NCBI GenBank assembly: GCA_002256395.1
Contig: NKJG01000002.1
Coordinates: forward strand, 438,333 to 502,332
Source: Bacteroidetes bacterium B1(2017)
GTDB taxonomy: Bacteria; Bacteroidota; Bacteroidia; UKL13-3
Direction: 5' to 3'
Length of the DNA stretch: 64,000 bases
How positions within the stretch are numbered: the first letter of the stretch is position 1; every line of letters starts with the position of its first letter. This document shows positions 18,776 through 27,315 of this stretch, piece after piece. Below the pieces are notes generated by a model. The model saw only the letters and a program-made list of their open reading frames with translations, was not told the origin of the DNA and did no database searches. A program made the position numbers and the translations under genes.

Positions 18776-19474
18776 TTAGTGTTTTTTAGCGGTTTTCATT
18801 TGTATAACATCTACTAAAAATGCAAATGCCATAGAGAAATAAATATATGCTTTAGGTATATGTTGATCCAATCCTTCTGCTATTAATGAAATACCAATTA
18901 CAATTAAAAAGCAAAGGGCTAAAACTTTAAAAGAAGGATGCTCATGAATAAATTTACTGATAGAACCAGAAGCCATCAACATAATTCCAACAGAGATAAT
19001 TACGGCTGCATACATTATCCAAATATTATCCACCATACCAACTGCCGTTACAATTGAATCAATAGAAAACACTATATCTAAAACCAAAATTTGCAGTAAT
19101 AAATCTTTAAATGTGTGTGCCTTAGTCTTTACTAAATCGTCTTCCTCACCAGCATGTTCTGTTTTAAGATATATTTCTTTGGTACTTTTATACATTAAAA
19201 ACAAACCTCCAGTTATTAAAATTATATCCTTCCCCGAAATATCAATATCAGCAATTGTAAACAAATCATTTTCTAATTTCATGATATAAGAGATCAAGGT
19301 TAAAAGAACCAATCTCATAATCATAGCTAAACCCATACCCGTTTGTCTAAGCTTTTTGCGTTCGGCTTGAGGTAATTTGTCGGATAGAATAGAAATAAAT
19401 ATTACATTGTCAATTCCAAGGATAACCTCCAAGGATACTAAGGTTAAAAGTGCTACTAATAAGTCTGTTGTCAT
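18776..19474 (-). CDS. TerC-family integral membrane protein
   Basis: A 232-residue protein with seven to eight transmembrane helices. The two TerC half-motifs are clear: EVILGIDNVIFISILSDKLP (residues 16-35) and LVLDIVFSIDSIVTAVGM (residues about 131-148), whose buried acidic residues are thought to bind metal. Family members take part in manganese export, tellurite resistance or co-translational metal loading. The start ATG at 19474 is well placed just before the first helix. It heads a short operon with the pirin gene. Confidence 0.88.
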   Translation of the reverse strand: MTTDLLVALLTLVSLEVILGIDNVIFISILSDKLPQAERKKLRQTGMGLAMIMRLVLLTLISYIMKLENDLFTIADIDISGKDIILITGGLFLMYKSTKEIYLKTEHAGEEDDLVKTKAHTFKDLLLQILVLDIVFSIDSIVTAVGMVDNIWIMYAAVIISVGIMLMASGSISKFIHEHPSFKVLALCFLIVIGISLIAEGLDQHIPKAYIYFSMAFAFLVDVIQMKTAKKH

Positions 19475-19570
19475 GTTTAAATCAAAAAAAATATTACTTC
19501 AATGATAGCCGATTTCCGCTTAAGGAACAATATTGGCTAGCATTTTAACCCTAAATCAATGGTCAACAAT

Positions 19571-20947
19571 TTAGTAGAGAAGTTTGCCCGAGAGGAAGTC
19601 TCGATACCAAAAAGCCGAATTTTTAATAATTCTTTCTTGAGTTAAATAGTCAATATATATCAATCCAAAACGTTGATGATACCCTTCAGCCCACTCAAAA
19701 TTATCTGTTAAAGACCATACAAAATATCCTGCAATTTTATGGTTTTCAGAATAGGCCTTATAAACTTGTTCAATATGCTTTTCTAAATAATGAATACGTT
19801 GAATGTCTTCTACCCTACCCAAAATAACTTCATCCTCAAAGGAGGCTCCATTTTCGGTAATTATAATTTTTTGAACCCCTTCATAAGCACTAAAGTTCTT
19901 AATAGATTCATAAATGGAAGCTGGATAAACTTCCCAATCCATTTTTGTATGATGAACCTTACGCTCACTTGCCATAACAATTTTAGCTCGTAAATAGGGC
20001 GTAAAAATGCTACTAGTAACCACCTCTCTAGTATACACCTGCAATCCTATAAAATCGAAATTAGTCTTAATAAGTTCCATATCGCCAGGCATTACCCATT
20101 TATTTATCTTATTTAATATGGGTAAGGTTTCTATGGGGTAACCTAAACCTAATATGGGCTCAATAAACAATCTATTTACCAATGCATCCATTCTTTTGGA
20201 TGCCATTAAATCACTTCCTTTTGTTGAATAGGGAGTAATCAAGGATGAACTTAATGTTGTTCCAACATTGGCATCAGGATATAATTCTTTTATGGTTCTA
20301 TACCCAATAGACATGCATAAACAAGCATGATGAACAGCCGGTAAAAAATTAGATAAGCCCTTTTTTCCAGGTGCATGAAAGCCTGCAAAATATCCCGCTC
20401 CAGTAAATACTAATGGTTCATTTAAAACCATCCAATTTTTCACTTTTCCACCAAATGCTTTTAAACAAACACGCACATATTCTTCAAACCAAGTCGTAAT
20501 ATTTCTATTTGTCCATCCTCCTTGTTTTTCAAGTTCTAGAGGCAAATCCCAATGATAAAGCGTTATCCAAGGCTCTATGCCATTTTCTAAACAGGTATCT
20601 ATTACTTGGTGATAATAATTTAGCCCTGCCCTATTTACTTCGCCCGTTCCATTTGGCAAAATGCGCGACCACGACAATGAAAATCTGAAATTGGGAATTC
20701 CTAAATCTTTAATTAAAGAGATATCCCCCTTAAAATGGTGGTAAAAATTACTGGCGGTAAAGTGTGTCGATTTATCTTTAATTTTCCCTTTGGTAACAAA
20801 GTCATCCCAAATGGATGGGCCTTTTCCATGAAGGGTGTGAGCACCCTCTGTTTGTAGAGCTGAGGCAGAAACTCCCCAACAAAATTTTCTACCAAAATCT
20901 GAACGTGTAGGCATTTTATGTTCGCCAAAACTACTCCAATTATTCAT
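19571..20947 (-). CDS. Glycoside hydrolase family 1 beta-glucosidase-like enzyme
   Basis: A 458-residue GH1 enzyme with no signal peptide, so cytoplasmic. The start of the barrel (FCWGVSASALQTEGAH), the acid/base Glu in WMVLNEPLVF, the nucleophile Glu in KIIITENGAS and the aglycone-side WSLTDNFEWAEGYHQRFGL are all intact. It hydrolyses beta-linked glycosides; substrate unknown. An alternative ATG lies 11 codons in. Its ATG overlaps the stop codon of the upstream glycosyltransferase by one base (TAATG), tying it to a three-gene operon with a glycosyltransferase and a phosphoesterase. Confidence 0.9.
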   Translation of the reverse strand: MNNWSSFGEHKMPTRSDFGRKFCWGVSASALQTEGAHTLHGKGPSIWDDFVTKGKIKDKSTHFTASNFYHHFKGDISLIKDLGIPNFRFSLSWSRILPNGTGEVNRAGLNYYHQVIDTCLENGIEPWITLYHWDLPLELEKQGGWTNRNITTWFEEYVRVCLKAFGGKVKNWMVLNEPLVFTGAGYFAGFHAPGKKGLSNFLPAVHHACLCMSIGYRTIKELYPDANVGTTLSSSLITPYSTKGSDLMASKRMDALVNRLFIEPILGLGYPIETLPILNKINKWVMPGDMELIKTNFDFIGLQVYTREVVTSSIFTPYLRAKIVMASERKVHHTKMDWEVYPASIYESIKNFSAYEGVQKIIITENGASFEDEVILGRVEDIQRIHYLEKHIEQVYKAYSENHKIAGYFVWSLTDNFEWAEGYHQRFGLIYIDYLTQERIIKNSAFWYRDFLSGKLLY

Positions 20948-21993
20948 TATAAATTCTTAAATAACTTAGAATAGGATTTGTCTTTTTTTGAAGGAAGCGT
21001 GCTCTGGTTTGCATGATTCTTTACAATCGTTTCAATAATTTCTGCTGTATTATCAGGATAATCAACCTCAACAATTTCGGTAGATAGTATCCAATTCCCA
21101 ATGGCATCTCTATTTTTCTTATTTAACTTCTTAATGCTGCTAACTCCCATTTGACTGAGCATTGCGGCATTGCAGTGTTGCTCAAATTGATTTTTCATTG
21201 GAATAACAAGGAGTTTCTTCTTTAGGAATAATGCCTCACTAGTAGTTCCAAATCCTGCATTACAAATAACACCTTCGCAAGAACCCAAACTACTTAAAAA
21301 CTTGTCGCTATGAATGGGTTGAATCTTACAATTCTTTTCCTTGTATTTTTTCTTGCTATGTTTAGAAAAAATCTCCCACTTAATTGCCTCAAATTTCTGC
21401 AAATGCTTTATTATTTTTTTATCAGAATAAGCCGGTAAATATACCGTATAATGCCCTTCACTAGTGGGTGTTAACTCACGTACTTCCTTACGTATTATGG
21501 GAGTAAATACATGCTGATCCAAAGCTTTAAAATGATATCCATATCCTATAGTTACTGGAGCATAATGAGATAAAACAAGTTTGCCTAACAAATCTGTTTT
21601 GGCAGGCATTGGAGCCATTGGGTGTAAGGTTGCTATTTGATTGCTTAAACCAATGCAAGGCTTGCCTGCCTTTAGTGCCGCCCAACTCGAAACAGGTTCA
21701 AAATCACTAATGATTAAATCGTATTTATGTATAGGTAAGGTTTTAATCTCCTTCATCAATTTAAAACTTTTCAGCTTCCAATAGGTTCGCCATACATCTA
21801 CTCCACCTTGCTTTCCAAACACAAACGACAACCCATTGTATTTGTATTTTACCTCAAAAGGTAATTCAATATCCGAAGATGTGCCACTAACTAAAATATC
21901 AACCTGACCCCATTTCTGGAGATGAGGAATTATCTCAATTGCTCTAGTTATATGCCCGTTTCCTGTTCCTTGAACTCCGTATAATATTTTCAT
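20947..21993 (-). CDS. Glycosyltransferase-like protein, TIGR00661/MJ1255 family
   Basis: A 348-residue GT-B-like protein. The N-terminus MKILYGVQGTGNGHITRAIE is the glycine-rich acceptor-side loop. The C-terminal half has EGVICNAGFGTTSEALFL and LLVIPMKNQFEQHCNAAMLS, the nucleotide-sugar-binding region similar to MurG-type enzymes. It is probably a membrane-associated glycosyltransferase making a glycolipid; donor and acceptor are unknown. The ATG overlaps the stop of the upstream phosphoesterase gene (ATGA), so the two are coupled. Confidence 0.82.
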   Translation of the reverse strand: MKILYGVQGTGNGHITRAIEIIPHLQKWGQVDILVSGTSSDIELPFEVKYKYNGLSFVFGKQGGVDVWRTYWKLKSFKLMKEIKTLPIHKYDLIISDFEPVSSWAALKAGKPCIGLSNQIATLHPMAPMPAKTDLLGKLVLSHYAPVTIGYGYHFKALDQHVFTPIIRKEVRELTPTSEGHYTVYLPAYSDKKIIKHLQKFEAIKWEIFSKHSKKKYKEKNCKIQPIHSDKFLSSLGSCEGVICNAGFGTTSEALFLKKKLLVIPMKNQFEQHCNAAMLSQMGVSSIKKLNKKNRDAIGNWILSTEIVEVDYPDNTAEIIETIVKNHANQSTLPSKKDKSYSKLFKNL

Positions 21994-22856
21994 TTAGTGG
22001 CTTTATTTAATCCTTCTGAACCAACCGTAAACTCGCTCAACAACTGATCAAAAATCTTGTCATTACTCATCATCACCAAGTCATCCACTTCGTCGTCGAC
22101 ATCCGTTTCAAACTGTGATTCATCAAATTTATAAAGGCTCCAAGCTCCATTCGCATATTCAAGTGAAGTTAAATTTTCAATCCAGTCTCCGGAATTTAAG
22201 TACTGAATACTTCCCTTATCGGTACTTACAGTTTTCATTTCGGGTTGGTGAATATGGCCACATAAAACATATTCATACCCCTTTGATAGGGCAATTTCGG
22301 CACATATCTTTTCAAAATCATTGATAAACTTCACCGCTTGCTTCACACTATTCTTAATATTTTTGGATAAGGATATTTTACCCTTTCCCATTTTTTCAGA
22401 AATCCAGTTACAGCAGGCATTTATGAGTATCAAAAGATCATACCCGTGCGATCCAAGTCGAGTGAGCCATTTCGAATGCTTCATGGTAACATCAAATACA
22501 TCTCCATGAAAAATCCAGGTTTTCTTACCATCTATATCTAATACCAATTTGTTTTCTATGCTAAGCGAACCCATTTTAAAGCCAGCAAATTTTCGTAACA
22601 GCTCATCATGGTTCCCTGTAATATAATCTACCTTAATGCCTTGGCTTGTCCATTTAATAATTTTTTGAATGACCTTCATATGCGATTTAGGCCAGTAACG
22701 TTTGCTAAATTGCCACATGTCAATAATATCACCATTAAGAATAACACGGTGAGGTTTTATGCTGTTTAAATACTTTAACAAAGCCTTACTTTGGCATCCA
22801 TACGTTCCTAAATGAACATCGGAAATAACTAAAATATCAACTTTTCTTTTTGTCAT
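21990..22856 (-). CDS. LpxH-like metallophosphoesterase
   Basis: A 288-residue calcineurin-like phosphoesterase of the UDP-2,3-diacylglucosamine hydrolase family. All metal motifs are visible: DVHLG (residues 13-17), GDIIDMW (41-47), GNHDE (80-84), FHGDVFD and CGHIHQPEM. LpxH cleaves UDP-2,3-diacylglucosamine in lipid A synthesis, but relatives of this length paired with a glycosyltransferase often act on other phospholipid-linked intermediates. It is the first gene of the phosphoesterase-glycosyltransferase-GH1 operon. Confidence 0.82.
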   Translation of the reverse strand: MTKRKVDILVISDVHLGTYGCQSKALLKYLNSIKPHRVILNGDIIDMWQFSKRYWPKSHMKVIQKIIKWTSQGIKVDYITGNHDELLRKFAGFKMGSLSIENKLVLDIDGKKTWIFHGDVFDVTMKHSKWLTRLGSHGYDLLILINACCNWISEKMGKGKISLSKNIKNSVKQAVKFINDFEKICAEIALSKGYEYVLCGHIHQPEMKTVSTDKGSIQYLNSGDWIENLTSLEYANGAWSLYKFDESQFETDVDDEVDDLVMMSNDKIFDQLLSEFTVGSEGLNKATK

Positions 22857-23207
22857 GTTGTTGTTTGAACCTATTTATTTTTCTGAATCTAGAACTAACA
22901 TAGGCTCCTAATTTGGCTGCAATTTGCCCTTACTATGATATACCAATGTTAATTCTAGGTAATGGAATTGTTAATACACCCTTCAAAAAAGAGGATATCT
23001 CAACTTATAGTACACCCAAAAAAGAATATTTAAAAAGCGGTATGTGCTATAAAATGTTGGGCTTTTGAAGAAATTTTCGTTTGAAAATCAGGTGTTAAGT
23101 AAATTTTATCTTTTTTTTTCTTCTAAAGGCTTGCAAAAAAAGGGGGCTTGCTTATATTTGCACTCCCCAAAAGGGAAATCAGCTAAAGGAAACTAAAGTT
23201 GGTAAAT
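22857..23207. other. Intergenic region upstream of the tRNA pair
   Basis: 351 bp without a gene. The left part must hold the leftward promoter of the phosphoesterase operon, which I could not place. The right part holds the tRNA-Gly promoter (separate entry). No repeat or structured RNA stood out. Confidence 0.5.
23130..23160 (+). promoter_or_regulatory. Promoter of the tRNA-Gly/tRNA-Leu unit
   Basis: TATATTTG at 23153-23160 fits the Bacteroidota -7 consensus TAnnTTTG, with CTTG at 23130-23133 as the -33 element, 19 nt upstream. The sequence right after the -7 (CACTCCCC) recurs at the tRNA-Lys and tRNA-Val promoters. Confidence 0.75.
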
Positions 23208-23283
23208 GCGAAAGTAGCTCAGTTGGTAGAGCGCAACCTTGCCAAGGTTGAGGTCGCGGGTTCGAGCCTCGTCTTTCGCTCCA
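23208..23283 (+). tRNA. tRNA-Gly (GCC)
   Basis: Cloverleaf is complete: acceptor GCGAAAG pairs with CTTTCGC, D arm AGCTC-GAGC, anticodon arm CAACC-TTGCCAA-GGTTG with anticodon GCC, T arm with TTCGAGC loop. The discriminator is T, as usual for tRNA-Gly, and CCA is encoded. Confidence 0.95.
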
Positions 23284-23372
23284 AGAGGAAAAAAGTTATA
23301 GGACATCCTGTAACTTTTTTCTTTAAATAGGCTAAGTGAGGCAACTTATTTAGTTTTGTTCTTTCAAGAAAT

Positions 23373-23457
23373 GCTCGGGTGGTGGAATTGGTAGACACGC
23401 AGGACTTAAAATCCTGTGTCCTTTAAAGACGTGCGGGTTCAAGTCCCGCCCCGAGTA
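23373..23457 (+). tRNA. tRNA-Leu (UAA)
   Basis: Class II tRNA: acceptor GCTCGGG with CCCGAGT (first pair G-U), anticodon arm CAGGA-CTTAAAA-TCCTG with anticodon TAA, long variable arm TGTCCTTTAAAGACG, T arm GCGGG-TTCAAGT-CCCGC, discriminator A. CCA is not encoded. It lies 89 nt after tRNA-Gly and is probably co-transcribed. Confidence 0.93.
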
Positions 23458-23493
23458 CTAAATCCCCTTCACGTTTGTGTTGGGGATTTTTTT

Positions 23494-23946
23494 TTATTGA
23501 CCTTGTAAAATTTTTATAGCAAAATCGGCCTTTTCAATATTTAAGCCTATATAAGGGCTAGTTAATACCAACTTACTCTTTACCTCAATTGGTAAATCAT
23601 TTAAGGATGTATCATCATCAAGGATTACAAATTTTTCATTTGAATTGTTTTTTTTAAGCCAACTCAAAATCTCATCCTTTCTGCTTAATCGCAATCCATT
23701 ATCAGCCAATTTATCAAAATTGGCATAAACTCCCCTTCTAGAAAATATGTTCTTCCATTCCACAATACTATATAAAGATTTATGTGAAGTGGTTAAAACA
23801 ATTGTAGCACCTGTTTCAGAAATTATCTTCTGCAGAAGGGTTGCAGCAGTGATATTAAAACAGGCAAAACCATCCTCCAATTTCTCAACTGACTTCCAAG
23901 ATTTGGCTGGCACCATTACTCCATCTATGTCTAACAATATTCTCAC
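23494..23946 (-). CDS. HAD-like protein of the HAD_SAK (Swiss Army Knife RNA repair) type
   Basis: A 150-residue single-domain HAD-fold protein. Motif I is LLDIDGVMVPAKSW (residues 4-17), motif II the T/S pair in IVLTTSHKSL (near 49-58), and the acidic motif is FVILDDDTSLNDL (near 106-118). This short HAD group was named from its fusion to RNA ligases and kinases in multidomain RNA repair proteins; it likely removes phosphate from nucleic-acid ends or small molecules. The start is GTG at 23946. It sits close to the Ro60/RtcB locus, which makes an RNA end-processing role attractive but unproven. Confidence 0.7.
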   Translation of the reverse strand: MRILLDIDGVMVPAKSWKSVEKLEDGFACFNITAATLLQKIISETGATIVLTTSHKSLYSIVEWKNIFSRRGVYANFDKLADNGLRLSRKDEILSWLKKNNSNEKFVILDDDTSLNDLPIEVKSKLVLTSPYIGLNIEKADFAIKILQGQ

Positions 23947-24012
23947 TACACAAATTTATATTTTTTATTTAATCGTTACAAATAACTCATTAGTAATTAT
24001 TTTACTAACCTA

Positions 24013-24342
24013 TTAGCTTCTGTACCTTTCAATTTGTGCTAGTGTTTCCCAATCATTAATATCTACTTCAACTTTATCCCAAGGGCATATTTCGGTTGTA
24101 GGACTTCGTTTCCAAATCTGGATTTTTATAGGCTCGTTTAAGTATTTTAAAGCAATATATCTATGATGACCATTAATAATAATGTCATCCTCTACTTTGA
24201 TTTCCTCAAACTCATTTCCTTCCTCTATTTTTCGGATTAATCGGACTAATAATGGATAGCAAATTTTCCTATGAGTAGATTTGTACTCAAAAGGGTGATT
24301 AAATAAAAATATTCTTACTAATTCCGGAGAAACCTTAATCAT
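24013..24342 (-). CDS. ParB/sulfiredoxin-like small protein
   Basis: A 109-residue protein (start MIKVSPELVRIFLFNHPFEY) with a ParB-like core: IRKIEEGNEFEEIKVEDDII, then INGHHRYIALKYL, the NGHHR segment corresponding to the GxxR nucleotide-binding motif of ParB/Srx folds. Free-standing ParB-like proteins bind or hydrolyse nucleotides and some cut nucleic acid. I prefer the ATG at 24342 to the longer frame (24396), whose extension is poorly protein-like. It lies between the HAD-like and WYL genes on the same strand. Confidence 0.6.
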   Translation of the reverse strand: MIKVSPELVRIFLFNHPFEYKSTHRKICYPLLVRLIRKIEEGNEFEEIKVEDDIIINGHHRYIALKYLNEPIKIQIWKRSPTTEICPWDKVEVDINDWETLAQIERYRS

Positions 24343-24460
24343 GAAGTGCCATTTTACTAAAAAACTATTCAAAGTTATTTTAAGTAAACAGTTCAAAATG
24401 CCTAAAATGATAGTAAAAATATTAACTCTAGTTTGGACTTTTAATAAATCAAAATCTTCC

Positions 24461-25480
24461 CTATTCCTTTTCTATATCATATTGAGCCAGCGTTTGCTTT
24501 AGTCTCGATTTAATTTTACCACTAATTCTTCGAGGACCTAAAACCTTTAATTGCTCGCCAAATCCTAAAATTTCCCTTTCTAATTCATAGTTCCAAATCA
24601 CTTCAATCGTAAAAATAGTTCCTTCCTGGTCTTTAGTCAATATCTTTTGCGAACTGTGAAACGGCTTTGTGAGTATGTAAGGAGCATGCTCATTGCTTAT
24701 TTTCATAGTAATCAGTAAGGGTTTTTGATTGGGCAATTTTGAAACACCTATGACGTCATTAAAATAATTACTAAAATCTACACTTGGTTTCAAATAGCTT
24801 TCTTTTGCTAACTCTTCAAAGGATTCTATCCTATCCAAAGCCAAGATCATAATGGCAAAGCCCTTTTTATTGGCCCCCATTAAAAACCACCTATTTCTAT
24901 ATTCTTTTAATAGATACGGACAAATTACAAAGGTTTGTGCTTGCCTTGATTTAAAGGATTGATAGACTATTGAAATAGTTTTCTTTGCTTGTATGGCCTT
25001 ATGCAAGGGATCAATAAAAGTAAGACCTTTTAAAAGCTCATTTTTCTCAAAGTCAATAAACGATTTACCCTTATTCTGTTGCTTATACAACTTATCCTCC
25101 AACCTGGTAACCATTCCATTTAATTCAGAAAAAAAACCAAAGCTACTAAACTGTTTCAACACCAGTAGTACCTCATTTAAGGTGCCAATATCTTGCTGGG
25201 TTAAGGGCGAATTAGTTATACTATAACCCTTCTCCTCGTAACTATAATATTTCTTATCCGTTACAATAATGGGTGCATTATACCCTAATTTCTCGCTGCG
25301 CATGGTTTGTAAATCAAGCTGAACCGTGCGTTTACTAACGCCTTTGCTTATTCCTTCATATTCATATAATGCATCGGCACAAGCTTCTACCAAATCATCC
25401 AAGGTCCATTTGCGAAACCTATTCTTTAAACAATTATCAATTGTTTTATACCTAATAAGGGCCAATTTGTTTATAGACAT
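24461..25480 (-). CDS. WYL-domain transcriptional regulator of the RNA repair locus
   Basis: A 339-residue regulator: N-terminal winged HTH (residues 1-75, KGVSKRTVQLDLQTMRSEKL is the recognition region) and a WYL domain (about 150-235: AIQAKKTISIVYQSFKSRQA, LLKEYRNRWFLMGANKKGF, LALDRIESF), then a WCX-type C-terminus (WNYELEREILGFGEQLKVLG). WYL proteins sense ligands, often nucleic acid, and repress or activate DNA-repair and defence genes. It is divergent from the TROVE gene, and a 21-bp inverted repeat near its own start recurs before the TROVE gene and rtcB, so it probably controls all three. Confidence 0.85.
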   Translation of the reverse strand: MSINKLALIRYKTIDNCLKNRFRKWTLDDLVEACADALYEYEGISKGVSKRTVQLDLQTMRSEKLGYNAPIIVTDKKYYSYEEKGYSITNSPLTQQDIGTLNEVLLVLKQFSSFGFFSELNGMVTRLEDKLYKQQNKGKSFIDFEKNELLKGLTFIDPLHKAIQAKKTISIVYQSFKSRQAQTFVICPYLLKEYRNRWFLMGANKKGFAIMILALDRIESFEELAKESYLKPSVDFSNYFNDVIGVSKLPNQKPLLITMKISNEHAPYILTKPFHSSQKILTKDQEGTIFTIEVIWNYELEREILGFGEQLKVLGPRRISGKIKSRLKQTLAQYDIEKE

Positions 25481-25514
25481 CTTTAATTGGGTTTAATAAT
25501 TATGAACGTGAAGG

Positions 25515-25551
25515 TAAAATTATTCTTAAACTACGCAATCTATTTGCGCAG
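25515..25551 (-). promoter_or_regulatory. Operator O1 and -7 element of the WYL gene
   Basis: CTACGCAA (25531-25538), 5-nt spacer, TTGCGCAG (25544-25551). On the minus strand TAATTTTA (25522-25515) resembles TAnnTTTG, and 12 nt separate its TTTA from the repeat, exactly as at the other two sites. Confidence 0.6.
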
Positions 25552-25642
25552 AAGAAATTATTCAGCAGTTTTATGTAAAATAAAGGAACTGATTATGTGT
25601 AAATTAATTCTAATACTACAAAATAATCGGACTAATTTTCTA

Positions 25643-25679
25643 GTACGCAATTCCACTGCATAGTGCTATCTAATCTTTG
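25643..25679 (+). promoter_or_regulatory. Operator O2 and -7 element of the TROVE gene
   Basis: GTACGCAA (25643-25650), 5-nt spacer, CTGCATAG (25656-25663): a degraded copy of the inverted repeat. TAATCTTTG follows, with its TTTG at 25676-25679, 12 nt past the repeat; the TA-TTTG spacing is one base longer than consensus. Confidence 0.55.
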
Positions 25680-25746
25680 TACCGTTCAATTGAAGCAAAG
25701 TAAAACACACTCGCAACATGAACACAAACTAAGAAAGGAGAAAAAA

Positions 25747-27264
25747 ATGAAATTCAACATCTTTAAAAGAAAACAACTTTCAACAACTAACTATGAAGGC
25801 GCAAATGCTTACAAACTTAGTCCCGAATTTGAATTGTACTCAGCAGTAGTGAATACTACTTTAGGTGATTCATTTTATGAAACAGAAACAGATCGTTTAA
25901 GCAGAATACAAGAGTTGATTCATAAAAACCGTCCAGAGTTTGTGGCCCAATTGGCGGTATACTCAAGAACAGAAATGTATTTGAGAAGCATTCCAATGGT
26001 ATTAACAATTGAATTAGCTAAACAAAATTCAGGTAATCCATTAATTGCCAAAACTGTTTCGGCTGTAGTAAATAGAGCCGATGAAATTACCGAAATGTTA
26101 GCTTACTACCAATTGGCTAACAAACGTAATGACACTAAAAAATTGAATAAACTTTCGAAGCAAATTCAAAAAGGATTGGCTCAATCATTTAACAAATTTG
26201 ATGAATACCAATTTGCGAAATACAATCGAGCTAGGGAAATTAAATTAAGAGATGCCTTATTCTTGGTTCATCCAAAACCAAAGGATGTAGCACAACAAAT
26301 TCTCTTCAATAAAATTGCCTCTAATGAATTAGCCATTCCATATACCTGGGAAACTGAACTCTCGGCTTTGGGGAAGCAAAAATTTGAAAGCAGTAAGGCC
26401 AAATCACTTGCTATTACGGCTAAATGGGAAGAATTAATTGATAGTAAAAAAGTGGGGTATATGGCCCTTTTGAGAAACCTACGTAATATTTTGGAAGCAA
26501 ATGTTTCGGATAGCCATTTGAATAAGGTTTGCCAATTTCTTTCAAATGAAAGGAATGTGGCACATTCTAAACAAATGCCTTTTAGGTTTCTTTCGGCTTA
26601 CCGTGAATTAAAATGCTTGCCATATGACAGGGTGAGTATGATCTTAAATGCCCTGGAAGACGCAATTTTAGTGAGTGTACAAAACGTAAAAGGTTTTGAT
26701 GAATCAACTAAAATTGCCATTGCTTGTGATGTGAGTAGCTCTATGCAAAAAACAATTTCGGCTAGAAGTAAAGTACAGCTATATGATATTGGATTGGTGC
26801 TTGCCATGATTTTGCAAACGAAATGTAAACGCGCTATCACAGGGATGTTTGGCGATACTTGGAAAGTAATTAATATGCCCCAAAAAGCCATCCTATCAAA
26901 TGTGGATGAATACCACAAACGCGAAGGTGAAGTGGGTTATTCTACGAATGGTTACAAAGTAATAGACGATTTGCTAAACCGGAAGCAATACCTAGATAAA
27001 ATTATGTTGTTCACCGATTGTCAGCTTTATTCAAGCAATCACGGTGGTAAGAGTTTAGAAAATTCTTGGCGTGCTTACAAGAAAATGGTTCCAAATGCAA
27101 AATTGTACCTATTTGATTTAGCAGGATACGGGAATACTCCAGTATCTATTGCAAACAAGGACGTATACTTAATTGCAGGTTGGAACGAAAAGGTGTTTGA
27201 TGTTTTAGAGTCGCTCGAAAATGGAGCGGGTGCTTTAGAAAAAATCAAACAGGTTGTTGTATAA
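25747..27264 (+). CDS. TROVE-domain Ro60 orthologue (Rsr-type)
   Basis: A 505-residue Ro60-family protein: an alpha-helical HEAT-like TROVE ring (residues about 10-310; FVAQLAVYSRTEMYLRSIPM, NVAHSKQMPFRFLSAYRELK) and a C-terminal von Willebrand A domain (about 320-500) with the MIDAS motif CDVSSSM and FTDCQL. Ro60 binds misfolded RNAs in the ring cavity and Y RNAs on its outer face; bacterial Rsr works with PNPase in RNA decay. I start at ATG 25747, after AAGGAG, not the longer frame at 25663. It is followed directly by a Y RNA, a tRNA and rtcB. Confidence 0.93.
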   Translation: MKFNIFKRKQLSTTNYEGANAYKLSPEFELYSAVVNTTLGDSFYETETDRLSRIQELIHKNRPEFVAQLAVYSRTEMYLRSIPMVLTIELAKQNSGNPLIAKTVSAVVNRADEITEMLAYYQLANKRNDTKKLNKLSKQIQKGLAQSFNKFDEYQFAKYNRAREIKLRDALFLVHPKPKDVAQQILFNKIASNELAIPYTWETELSALGKQKFESSKAKSLAITAKWEELIDSKKVGYMALLRNLRNILEANVSDSHLNKVCQFLSNERNVAHSKQMPFRFLSAYRELKCLPYDRVSMILNALEDAILVSVQNVKGFDESTKIAIACDVSSSMQKTISARSKVQLYDIGLVLAMILQTKCKRAITGMFGDTWKVINMPQKAILSNVDEYHKREGEVGYSTNGYKVIDDLLNRKQYLDKIMLFTDCQLYSSNHGGKSLENSWRAYKKMVPNAKLYLFDLAGYGNTPVSIANKDVYLIAGWNEKVFDVLESLENGAGALEKIKQVVV

Positions 27265-27271
27265 ATATGCC

Positions 27272-27299
27272 GCCTCCCTGTTAATTGGAGCAGGGAGGC
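27272..27299 (+). other. Strong hairpin just after the TROVE stop codon
   Basis: GCCTCCCTG (27272-27280) pairs perfectly with CAGGGAGGC (27291-27299) across a 10-nt loop. No T-run follows (TTAGTAAAATATT), so it is not a normal terminator. It may stabilise the mRNA 3' end, attenuate read-through, or mark the 5' processing boundary of the Y RNA that begins 16 nt later. Confidence 0.6.
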
Positions 27300-27315
27300 T
27301 TAGTAAAATATTAAA

